Shown: positions 54,501-63,192 of the stretch, one piece after another
Position numbering within the stretch: position 1 is the stretch's first letter
How the letters are laid out: the number at the start of each line of letters is the position of its first letter
Assembly: GCF_010111755.1 (NCBI RefSeq)
Contig: NC_088960.1
Coordinates: 682,001-746,000, forward strand
Length of the DNA: 64,000 bases
Direction of reading: 5' to 3'
DNA from: Nakaseomyces glabratus
Lineage: Eukaryota; Ascomycota; Saccharomycetes; Saccharomycetales; Saccharomycetaceae
Translations under genes and position numbers: made by a program
The notes under the pieces: generated by a model
What the model was told of the DNA's origin: nothing
Database searches by the model: none
Seen by the model: only the letters and a program-made list of their open reading frames with translations

Positions 54501-54587
54501 AGCCTTTCTGCAGCCTTGGCATACAAAAGAGAGCCTATTTCGCTTCTTAGAGATATCAGAGCTATCCCCTTCATCGACGTATTTCAT
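51519..54587 (-). CDS. OAF1: Zn2Cys6 transcription factor, Oaf1/Pip2 type
   Basis: 1022 codons (Oaf1 about 1047, Pip2 about 996). The zinc cluster is at about residues 23-50 with spacing C-x2-C-x6-C-x6-C-x2-C-x6-C (CQGCRKAKTKC...CSRCLKHGIRC), followed by a short coiled coil (IARLEKELSYWKKK). The middle is the fungal regulatory region and the C-terminal 150 residues are Pro/Ser/Gln/Asn-rich with acidic-hydrophobic patches, a likely activation domain. Oaf1-Pip2 activate beta-oxidation and peroxisome genes with oleate. Synteny is mixed: AIM2 and PEX22 point to OAF1, SCP1 to PIP2. I choose OAF1 on the zinc-cluster sequence with modest confidence. Confidence 0.87.
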   Translation of the reverse strand: MKYVDEGDSSDISKKRNRLSFVCQGCRKAKTKCDKEKPACSRCLKHGIRCVYDLTSQKAPKNPNKDAMIARLEKELSYWKKKTLKLTKTLPPVSRHLISTNEPAMDIELSSLRANCTNVEVNLFKVHPRLIVSGVIKREVNPLSENYLIIQDKFTTTAIASVFLNYQGSALLSALASDMSITKTSTNVQNNISIIKENLLKQCRNDLQGKRIKLFVNKLAQNIEPPPDLFQKGEEAKNFLTSLDNSFVEDYCPKGAPYSELLQSLIDSIESLLPPYDIIIAYKKWYYDNVYYIAPFVHKSIFEDDLAQILVRDDKDPQKVKVVFGNSKLRSKLETMSMLLLVMKLAYTSIILTDDDIRKYSSVLTMDIVRKYPISSEVAHVVQNCLSAENWCATPNENIISCLLLLWAFFVFSPDEGDFFYEQPTGVLASIAMMLGVSIGLHKDPSDYPVFSNDTLGDKRVCNQRRLLWIAMICVLTFETNTKGSTVDKHDDLFDIFIDLRDPSSVYELMDRVKKDCDHNDEGSIEVMNVIENLFRRTQTSYALYDLNALLLSPDGRFTLSEYEILSSKVHIMSKEYIDLVSSYSPKHGPSGDKAKLPLFYMLNCCDVLSGIIFQLMNLRISIALFLHFEERLVTEENVKNHYIYFFTKLCLDLIALGNTMEKFFDGTFDAVIAKASDFIIKKAIQVAINTVLFGLLAVIMRFDLAASILFNELQSLQTQGVYKEQIYSEMNSKIQLLNDMKVIFETQLKNIYHVCSTSLRFEYFTIFKMLTLFDALLDRIEKNELWIGILRMAHLDNVDPKIAKVLAITLRIQLIRKTGLVEDMQLRSHLAHFELEKITKLHKSMTNYKSRLNLINTYNVDLESTPESSLEPLIPMKEEPLVVIKEETVTPNFSNRTVSPNLPRIKSEEPVEIMATPATGLTQLSNAALLSSQPLSIPVLPIQSQQPASQSNSDNQGPVNENIPTAFPILGSTNQQNQMINNNGVANVNLNNTEEPLADFFGISATLGVLDFEFLLGNQFQ

Positions 54588-57500
54588 TTAATATTGGCAT
54601 ATAAATTCTGCGTCCTACTTAATTTTTTTGAATGCAATTAGTTTTAATAGAGAATAATAGTAATGACTGCAACTCTGAAAATATGTCTCTCGATCCAGCT
54701 GATACTGTTATGATTGTGAAATACTGGATATTAAATCGGAAAATACAGCTTGATTACCCAACATTAAATACACTGAGATGATAGGATCAATATTTTACCT
54801 CCAAATCTGTGTTAAAATCAATATAGTGGGAATTGAAAGCACGCTTAAAGAAATGTATTATCTAGTTAGATCCAGATAGCGAGTTCAAATTCAAAATTAT
54901 TTGATGCTTATATCAAATATCAAATGCTCTCTTAAAGACAGAAGTGAAACGGCAAATCAATAGTTTAGGGCAAAAAAAATTATAGGCACTAAAGAACCTT
55001 CGAGATTTGTAAAAAAATGGCCCCCACCTTTATAATGTTAGAACTATAGCTTTTTAATATCCTTCCTGTACTAGACGATCCAGCGATGGTTATGTTAAAC
55101 AGTAGGAGAGCTTATTGTATACTCTTCTATAGAATGTGGGAAAAAATATCAGTACTCTTTGATGTTTTATAAACGGCCCACTTTATGTCTATCGGATTAT
55201 AATATTTTGAGTAAACTCCTCTTTTGAGCAACGAACAAATCAAAGAGGTATTTAAACCTGGAACCCCCCACTAGATACTGATATACTACTAATATAAAGC
55301 AGTAATTCGATTGTGTTTTGTATTATCTTGCTATATTATCGTAATGGTGCTCTTGAACTGGAAATAAAATTCCAAGTAGTTGCAAAAGAAACAAAAGCAT
55401 ATTGTATTACTACAATATACTGGTAGTCCCTTTATTCTAATTCCTACTGCTTTGTTTTGCAAATCTGTATCACACTTAAGGAACATTTTCTAATGGCACA
55501 ACGCAGTAGTGCTAGCAATGGGGATACTGGGAAATAGTAGTAGCTAAGAAATAAAAGTACAGGATTTTTTAACCTTTCAGAAATTTATGGGAAAGGTACT
55601 AGAAGTGCATGCACGTACTAAGAAAAGTGGATTACGAGTGAGAGTGTAATCCCGGCATTGTACAGTAACAAATTATCGTTTATCGCTGCGAATTAAGAAT
55701 CCTAACCCACTTTGAACACCCCCGTATTTTAGTTTGGATCGAATACAAGACAAAATAAGTGGAAAGCAAACATACTTCCTCGCAGTGTAAGGTGGCATAA
55801 TTTTTGCTCGTTTTGATATGGACGACAAGAGTTTCTCAGAGGCCCGGTGAAGGTCTGTTTCTTAGTCAAATGGTATAGAATGAGAAAAGTAAGGTAAAAA
55901 AAAGAAACAATACTACTTCTCAGTATGGAAAACTGCAGAATGGTTACTGTAATGTTGCGGGCATTAATGATATTTAGGAGCAGAGAACAGATACAAATTA
56001 TTGCCTAAGGATTCTCTACTCCTAGTTGCCCTGCTTAACCATGTTCTGTTGCACCACTCTGCGATGGTAGTTAAGAAAAAAAGGCATTTATAGAGACTTA
56101 CAAAGCATAGATATTTAGAGGTGGACCCTATCTTCAAAGAAAGGTTTGCATCTAGAGAGTTCACTGGCAGGTCTTACGTTTTGAATTTAATGTTTCTTTT
56201 CGAGAAGGAATTTTGCATAAAAAATGAAATGAATTTAACGTGCAATTATTATCTTGTGTAACCTTTTTTTCAGTTGATCCAACTAAAACGTCGACTAATG
56301 ATGAGATGAATGAGTATAGTTAAAAGGATGGCAAGAAATACACTATTGAAGCTGGGTTCAAGAATATCACAAATGAATTGGTTAAGTAAAAAAGCGCTAT
56401 TATTTGAGTACTTAACTGATTACAAAAATAGTGCAATTGTTTTGTGATAATATGAAAATTATTCAAAGATAATAGAACACAGAACACAATTCTTGTAAGT
56501 AAATGGTATTTTGTCGTATCATAAGTCATTCTGATGTAAAAGAACATCTTCAATTTAAGACCGTTTCAATTGTGGCTTTCCGATACTAATGTAAATATTT
56601 GAATCGTGTTAATTCATAGATATCTATCTAGCTTAAGCTCAAAAGCCCAGCAATAGTATACCTATTTTAAAATGGATTCTTTGTAATGAAATAATACAAT
56701 CGTCTTTATTTGTAAAAGCAATTGTCTCCTGGTTCTGTTATTACTTGATTTCGTACAACTGACATATCCATTATTACATTTATTCCCGTTATTTTACAAA
56801 AATTGTTAGATCGGTATTAAGTTTTTGTCTCCGATTGGTAACAGAGTTCAAGTAACTAAATAAACGTTACTTAATGTATTCATCATTACAAATCTCAAAC
56901 AAAAATGCTTCAATCTTAGCCAATTGGATATGTGCTCTGTTGATAGGAGAATATAATAGTATTCTTCCCAGCTTCTTTCTAAACAACACTGCTAAATTTA
57001 GCCCTAACATCAGATATTTGGGTTGATCAAGCTTCAATTTACATAAATCTGATCAATCCATAATGTATTCTGGCAAAATTCAGTGGTGCAAGTTGAAAAA
57101 CGTATTTGCAAGATTGTTTATACTACCTACAAGTCACCAGACCTATGCGAAAGTTTTTAGAAGTATATCGGGGTTACGCAACAATCCTAAACAACTAACA
57201 GCAACTGATAAAAGCCCTCGATAATAGTAGCCGTAACCTTACTTAATACACACCTCCATTGAATTGTTGTATCTTCATGCCAAAGACATCAAAATTTTTT
57301 GGAAGTTATCGTTGTCTATTTCCTTAGACTGGGTTATATCTCCTAAATCATTAGTGGATTATTGCATTATACTGTAGTTTATCAATAGTTTTTATTTTCT
57401 TGGATGTTGTGTAGTTTATCCTACTGTATCTTATGTCGTATTCATTCAACAAAAACATTTGTATATATGTTATCAAGGCTAACTATTAAATTAAACTCTC

Positions 57501-57753
57501 TTCTAAAAAATACAGAAATATCATCGCTAAAAAGATGAAAAACACAATCGACTAGGGATGATGATGATCTTTATTTTAAAGGGTAAGATGAGGTTCGTGC
57601 TAGCTTGGAATTGAGATATATGGTAAATACACTGAAACTATTTACAGATTAGAGTATCTTCTCGGTAGTTACGACTGTATACATAAGGCTCCCCCCACTA
57701 CTTAATAAGTGCAGAAGTGCGACACTAGTTTAATATCAGTACCATATTACATA
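54588..57753. other. 3.2-kb gene-free region between OAF1 and SCP1
   Basis: The largest gap in the window. I find no reading frame with family resemblance in either direction, no tRNA and no transposon. In S. cerevisiae this interval holds FLC2 and ACS1 (YAL side) or YOR365C (YOR side). It may be decayed genes, a long promoter for OAF1 and SCP1, or a noncoding RNA gene. Confidence 0.6.
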
Positions 57754-58368
57754 ATGGAGAAGGTCTATGGGGTGAAACCTGATGTTACTACCTTAGATGA
57801 TGATTTAAAGCAACTAAGGAGTGGTAAATTCTCAAAAGAGGCGGTTGATGAAATAAAGAACTGGATTTTTAGTAGCATTCTGAAAGAAAGACCAGAAAAT
57901 TCCGATTCTAGTCTTTTAGAGTTACTCAAAGATGGCAGTGTTCTCTGTAAAGTTGCAAATAAACTAGGAGAGCTAGAACATGGATTCTCGCCTATAAAAT
58001 GGAAGGTATCTAACATGCCATTTGTCCAAATGGAACAAATATCGTTATTCCTTGCGTTTAGCAGGCAGTACGGTGTACCAGAGGATGAACTTTTCCAGAC
58101 TGTTGATCTTTTTGAGGAAAAAGATCCGGCAAGTGTCTATCAAGCATTGAAATCTCTGAGTAGATATGCTAACAAGAAACACCCAGATAAGTTCCCAGTA
58201 TTGGGTCCACAGTTGACGGAGAAAAAGCCAAGGCCACCAGTAAAAGCTAAGCCTAAGCATTTGCAAACTGAATCTCCAGGTTGGAGTACTTATGAATACG
58301 GTTACATGAAAGGGGCATCCCAAAAAACAGAAAACATAGTGTTTGGTCAGAAAAGAGATATCGCTTAA
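57754..58368 (+). CDS. SCP1: Scp1 calponin/transgelin
   Basis: 204 codons from the ATG at 57754 (yeast Scp1 200). The open frame extends 15 codons upstream only through a GTG. A single calponin-homology domain covers about residues 25-130 (LLELLKDGSVLCKVANKL, VSNMPFVQMEQISLFL). The C-terminal calponin-like repeat (about 175-204, YEYGYMKGASQ) binds actin. Scp1 bundles actin in cortical patches. The gene is tail-to-tail with PEX22, 99 bp apart. Confidence 0.96.
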   Translation: MEKVYGVKPDVTTLDDDLKQLRSGKFSKEAVDEIKNWIFSSILKERPENSDSSLLELLKDGSVLCKVANKLGELEHGFSPIKWKVSNMPFVQMEQISLFLAFSRQYGVPEDELFQTVDLFEEKDPASVYQALKSLSRYANKKHPDKFPVLGPQLTEKKPRPPVKAKPKHLQTESPGWSTYEYGYMKGASQKTENIVFGQKRDIA

Positions 58369-58467
58369 GATATTAGACCTTTACTTTCACAGAAGATATG
58401 TAATAATTTCTGTAATGTATAAATGCATCTGACATTCATATGAGGTCTAGTAATTTAAGAGTAATAA

Positions 58468-58992
58468 TTAAGTCTCATCGAGATAGTTCATTAATTGTTG
58501 GGATGACTTTATTTGTGAGATTTTATCGCAGTATCTACCAATATCATCAGGAACTTTAATATCATCTGCACACACAAGTAATTCGTTCTTTTTTAGAGTA
58601 CGCACGCATGCCCATAAACCTAGTTCAGTGTCACAATTAATAATTTTGTGTGTATCTGTTTTGATGTCATTACTGTTCTGAAAGTCATTTACAGATGGTA
58701 AGATTAGGAATACTATATCTTCTTGTAGTATCTCGTCCCAATCCAACTCCACTAGATTTGATAACTTATTAGAAATTATAACACATAATGATCGATGTAA
58801 TCTCTTCTTGCCTAATTTTATAGCTGGTTTTTCTTTAATCTGATTGTCTTGAGCAGTGCCATCATCTTGTTGATTAAATTTTGATACTGAGTCATCCTCG
58901 GAGTGATTTCTCCACCACAAATAAGCGGCTGCACCAATACTAACAGCAGCTATTATTGCCAAGTAGCCTTGATTCTTTCTCCGCTTGGACAT
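58468..58992 (-). CDS. PEX22: Pex22 peroxisomal membrane anchor of Pex4
   Basis: 174 codons (yeast Pex22 180). A basic N-terminus is followed by one hydrophobic segment at about residues 9-26 (YLAIIAAVSIGAAAYLW), then an acidic linker and a cytosolic domain. This is the Pex22 arrangement: the protein anchors and activates the E2 enzyme Pex4 for Pex5 recycling. In S. cerevisiae PEX22 is YAL055W, while its neighbours here SCP1 and RAD17 are YOR367W and YOR368W, so this locus shows the pre-WGD mixture directly. Confidence 0.88.
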   Translation of the reverse strand: MSKRRKNQGYLAIIAAVSIGAAAYLWWRNHSEDDSVSKFNQQDDGTAQDNQIKEKPAIKLGKKRLHRSLCVIISNKLSNLVELDWDEILQEDIVFLILPSVNDFQNSNDIKTDTHKIINCDTELGLWACVRTLKKNELLVCADDIKVPDDIGRYCDKISQIKSSQQLMNYLDET

Positions 58993-59474
58993 TGTGAGGT
59001 ATAAATTTGCAGTTTCAGTTTAGTTTGTTAAACCTCAATAGCCAGTGCAATAGTAGAATCTTTCAAAATTCTGTCGCTACCTTAAATTCGTAAAGCCTCT
59101 AACTGACACTAAGGATAACTTTTCAGATTACTTGAGTTTATAGCAATACGAAAATAATCGAGTAAGCTTTATATAATATATTACTATTGATGCACTTGAG
59201 TGTCCCTTATTATCTCAGCTACATAGTACTTGGTATCCAATGTTTTGCCTTTCTACCGTTATGGCATAGGGACGTGAATTAGTGAAAAAAATGGCGTTGC
59301 CGAAACGATCTCATTTTTGACCGAAACATAAAATTGATTTGAAGTACCTCATCATGTCATTATGTTTAAAGTTATACCAATATACACTCTAATTAGATAT
59401 GCCATTGCAACAAACCTTTCTATCATAATTCGCATCCTTGAAATTATTTATTACACACTGATATACACTACAGG
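58993..59474. other. PEX22-RAD17 divergent promoter
   Basis: 482 bp without a gene. No oleate response element or MCB is obvious by eye. Confidence 0.55.
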
Positions 59475-60647
59475 ATGGTAAAGAGTCGATTTAGTGCCAC
59501 CACTGTTCACTTAGAACATATTACAACAGCGTTAAACTGTTTGACACCTTTTGGGAGTAAGGATGATATATTGATATATATTGATCATGATGGACTTTCC
59601 TTTGTTAAAGATAACAACGGTGTTATACGTATTTCTCTTTTGCTGGCGAAAGAGTTGTTTAGCTCATATCATTTTGCTACCACTGAATCAAACCAAACTG
59701 ACAATGATGGTGATGACCTTGATTACATGAAGCTTTGTGTTAAGATAAATCACATATTGGATAGTGTTAGTGTGGTAAATAAGAATTTGGATGATGTTGT
59801 TGAGTGTATTTTATCCTATGATGGACGCGGTTCTCCGTTTTCTCTTACCTTTGAGGACTCAATGATATCTGAGAGAGTGGATTATTCCACATATCTGATC
59901 AAGGAGATGGATACTTCTGCGTTAGAGTTGGATAGACAAAAAATTATACTTGAATGTATTTTGAAAGGAGAGGTAATGCACTCAGCCTTAAAAGACTTGA
60001 AAGAGATCAATTGCAAAGATATATACTTATATGCAAACGTCACGAGTAATGGGGACTCGACCCTAGCATTCATTTCAAGATCCCAATTAGGCTTGTCTAA
60101 GATAAAATTTCCGAGTAATAAAAATGTTATAGAAAAGCTTGAAATTTACGACAACAACTCAACAACAATGTGCTATGATAAACCTGTAATTGGCTATTTT
60201 AACTATACTTCCTTTAACAAGATAATACTGAGCACGAAGATTGCCAGTAAGATACTACTGAGAATGGATGTTCACGGGATTCTAAGCATAAATATATTAA
60301 GTCACACTGATAATGTTATGATGTCTGAGGATAAATTTACCAAGCAATCTTCTAGTACCTCCAGTAAACGGTATAACTCCATGCAACTTCCAAAGGACTA
60401 CCCCGGTATAGTAATAGATGTCTGCATGATAGAGAAAGAGCCACTAGATATGTATGCCCAAGAAGAAATACATCAATTTATGGGAAGCGGTGCAATAACT
60501 GGAGTACCTAATTCAAAAGACTCTGCCGCCGACGTACCTCAACATAATCTATTAAGCCACCCGGTTACGGAATACGAATCGAATTCGAATACGAAAGATA
60601 CTTCATCTAGTAGTAATATGAATGAAGACCTACCTATATTTTTCTGA
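59475..60647 (+). CDS. RAD17: Rad17 checkpoint clamp subunit (Rad1 family)
   Basis: 390 codons (S. cerevisiae Rad17 401). The N-terminal FSATTVHLEHITTALNCLTPFG and the following beta-strand pattern fit the PCNA-like fold of the 9-1-1 clamp subunit called Rad17 in S. cerevisiae and Rad1 elsewhere. With Mec3 and Ddc1 it is loaded at damaged DNA to activate Mec1. The last 60 residues are polar and disordered. The gene converges on RPS12 as in S. cerevisiae. Confidence 0.95.
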   Translation: MVKSRFSATTVHLEHITTALNCLTPFGSKDDILIYIDHDGLSFVKDNNGVIRISLLLAKELFSSYHFATTESNQTDNDGDDLDYMKLCVKINHILDSVSVVNKNLDDVVECILSYDGRGSPFSLTFEDSMISERVDYSTYLIKEMDTSALELDRQKIILECILKGEVMHSALKDLKEINCKDIYLYANVTSNGDSTLAFISRSQLGLSKIKFPSNKNVIEKLEIYDNNSTTMCYDKPVIGYFNYTSFNKIILSTKIASKILLRMDVHGILSINILSHTDNVMMSEDKFTKQSSSTSSKRYNSMQLPKDYPGIVIDVCMIEKEPLDMYAQEEIHQFMGSGAITGVPNSKDSAADVPQHNLLSHPVTEYESNSNTKDTSSSSNMNEDLPIFF

Positions 60648-61016
60648 TCATTTTAAGATAGCACACATACTTCATATAATGACTAGTAAAGATATAGAAA
60701 TTCACAATACACGAATAACGATATGAACACTACTTCGCAATTCATATGATCACGTTTTGATTTTGTGAAATTGGCATATATTATTAAATGTCTATTATAC
60801 ACATGGTTTAGGGAATACTTACCTGTAAAAGAGGAATAGCCCCTGCCATGAGATCTAGGCTAATTTATATAATATGTAATATACCATTGAAGCAAGAACG
60901 AGTAATAAAACTCAATTCTCATTCAATCAGTGGCTGTGAATGACAACATTTTTTTATGGAATTATAACTCCAGTAAACAATAGAAAGGAAAAAAAAAGTT
61001 TTTCAAATCATATTAT
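60648..61016. other. convergent RAD17-RPS12 3' region
   Basis: 369 bp. It contains ATACTTACCT at 60815, identical to a U1 snRNA 5' end, but no supporting U1 structure. Otherwise only AT-rich 3' flanks. Confidence 0.5.
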
Positions 61017-61445
61017 TTATTGTTGGGAGAAGTGTTCCAAGATCATGTTACGTTCATCAGTTTCAGCACCCCACTTCTTGACAACAACAACGGAGGCACC
61101 GACAACCTTTCTGGCGTTACCGTCACGGTCGATCTTACCTAGACCAGCCCATTCACCCAATTGCTTAGCGTCAGCAACCTTGATCAATGGAACCTTGTTG
61201 TTTGGGTCGTTAGCCAAACCTTCGACTAACTTGATGATGTTGTCTTCGGTGACAGAGGAGACCAAGACAACCAATTGAGCTTCGTGTCTGGTCAAAGCCT
61301 TGGTGGATTCTCTCAAACCTCTGGCCAAACCATCGTGGACCAAAGCGGTTCTCAAGACAACCTTCAAAGCATCTTCAATAGAAACTTCAGCGGTTTGTTC
61401 AACAACTTCTTCTTGAACTTCAACGACTTCTTCAACGTCAGACAT
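61017..61445 (-). CDS. RPS12: ribosomal protein eS12
   Basis: 142 codons (yeast Rps12 143), intronless. Acidic N-terminus, then the L7Ae-like fold with ALVHDGLARGLRES, VVLVSSVTEDN and the basic C-terminal part. It is a 40S beak protein. Codon use is the most extreme in the window (almost only preferred codons), as expected. The promoter has a PAC-like GCGATGAG and an A14-T8 tract 275-325 bp upstream, and the nearest Rap1 site is far away at 62358. Confidence 0.99.
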   Translation of the reverse strand: MSDVEEVVEVQEEVVEQTAEVSIEDALKVVLRTALVHDGLARGLRESTKALTRHEAQLVVLVSSVTEDNIIKLVEGLANDPNNKVPLIKVADAKQLGEWAGLGKIDRDGNARKVVGASVVVVKKWGAETDERNMILEHFSQQ

Positions 61446-61721
61446 GTTTTGCTATTAATAAATTTGTGGTAGAGTGATTAGCCTAGAATGTGACTTCCTT
61501 ACAGTAAGTGTAGAATAAAGACTGCTCAGTGGTGATCTAGGAACAAGACGAAAATAAACTCTTAAATAGAGAAAAGCAATAGTAAAGAAACTATTATTCA
61601 AGATAAAATTCTAAAGCTCATTGACGAAAGAAAGATTGTAAGTTTTGCAAGATAGTTTCACATTGAATATTATAATTATTGTCACCGAAGTGCCTAACCA
61701 CGCAAATTGGGCATCGTTTGC

Positions 61722-61768
61722 CTCATCGCAGTGAAGAAAGTTTTTCAAAAAAAAAAAAAATTTTTTTT
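61722..61768 (-). promoter_or_regulatory. PAC box and poly(dA:dT) tract of RPS12
   Basis: On the minus strand GCGATGAG (PAC core) lies 277 bp before the RPS12 ATG, and just upstream of it is an A8-T14 run that also fits a relaxed RRPE. Poly(dA:dT) tracts keep ribosomal protein promoters nucleosome-poor. Confidence 0.55.
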
Positions 61769-62357
61769 CAAGCGTATTACTATCGTATACTATGACCACT
61801 AAAGTATGGATCTTATAATAATATCCTTCTAGACGTCTTATCACAGTGTGTAAGTCCATGGGCGTTGTATGATGGGTATATATGCGCATGGCTCAGTAGT
61901 ATCAATCATCCAATACTCTATACGACTATAACTCTTTAAACTACTGTCACATAGGCCTTGGGACTTCATATACATTGCATGTATTACGTGCATAGACTTG
62001 TACCGCTTAAGGCATATGACGTATGTGATGATAAATACATATAAAGTGGGACTATGTATGTGAGAACAAGTGCTCGCTGTAGTAAGTAGTTGTTTAATGC
62101 TGTTCGAGGCTGATGTTCTAATTTGTACTGCATTGCTATGTATATAGAGTCTTTTGATAACAGCCGCTTTGTTCCTTAACATAGGCATTGTAGTTGAGAT
62201 TGATAAACGTGATATACGTATATAAGTACTTACATATGTTACCGATTTTCTTCGAGGAAACAAATTACTACATCCGGTAATTTGCTGGTGTGCCGAGAAA
62301 TTCAAACGGAGCAAGAGAACAAATCAAAGTGGGAATGACTTTAGATTATTGGGTAAG

Positions 62358-62369
62358 ATGTATGGGTGT
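62358..62369 (-). promoter_or_regulatory. Rap1 consensus site
   Basis: ATGTATGGGTGT on the plus strand, which is ACACCCATACAT on the minus strand, a full Rap1 consensus in the orientation usual for ribosomal protein genes. It is about 910 bp upstream of RPS12. Confidence 0.65.
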
Positions 62370-63192
62370 TACGATGTTAGCCATCGATTGAGGAATTTTG
62401 AAGGGAGCAGTCACAGAAAACTAGCAATTGCCCTTTTCTGGCACTATATGACTACTATATAATGCTTTGCCTAACCGCTTCAAGTACCATTTCACATACG
62501 TTCATCCATAGTCATAGTAACATTAACCTAAACTATCACAACTTGTAATAATATTCGGAGGTCTACATAGGACTGTTCTTAGAATTTTCAATAACCTTGC
62601 ATGGACAAGTTACAGAAACCACGAATTTATTTTCATTATGATAACTAGGATATACACAAGGTACAGGGGAATTCTATTTATATGTCAGATATACATGACA
62701 ATCCTATGGTAGTGAAATACATTAAGTTTACTTTTCTATGCTACTTCTGAAAAAATGACTAAGAAATTTGATTTTTACTCCATATAATTATAAATAATGT
62801 GCTATGCTGTGTTCTTTAAAATAATAAACAAATTATTACTCAGTTATGAAAAAACTTGATTATTTTTAATACTTTCATTTTTTTTTACCAATTTTCTAAG
62901 TTTTCACCTGAATTTTTTTTATAATAGTAGTGGAATATATCTTGGATTATATATACAAATTTTTCTTGTTTTTTTGTAGTTTTTTCTTTATTGAATTTAT
63001 TTATCGGCAATATCCTTCATATAAATGGAAATGATTCAACTTATGAGATTATCACAACAGAGCTGCAAGTGGAAGTCACTCAGTCATTGGATGCCTTTGA
63101 TTTCAGAAAAATAACAAACTAAAAGGTAATGCAAATAAAAATATGATATGAAATTTCAAAGCAAAATAATAAATCACAATCAATGAGCTGCG

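Larger units (their letters stand above)
61446..63192. other. RPS12 upstream region and MRS6 3' flank
   Basis: 1.75 kb without a supported gene. It holds a PAC core (61722-61729), an A/T tract (61747-61768) and a Rap1 site (62358-62369). A 157-codon frame on the minus strand starts at TTG and shows no family. The 62750-63000 part is almost pure A+T. Confidence 0.6.

Noticed and set aside
60815..60824. ATACTTACCT, identical to the conserved U1 snRNA 5' end
   Set aside because: Only about 190 bases remain before RPS12, the U1-70K loop (GATCANGAAG) is missing nearby, and budding yeast U1 is usually much longer. A 10-base match can occur by chance.
61841..62314. 157-codon minus-strand frame upstream of RPS12
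   Set aside because: Starts at TTG, with composition of random AT-rich sequence and no recognisable domain.
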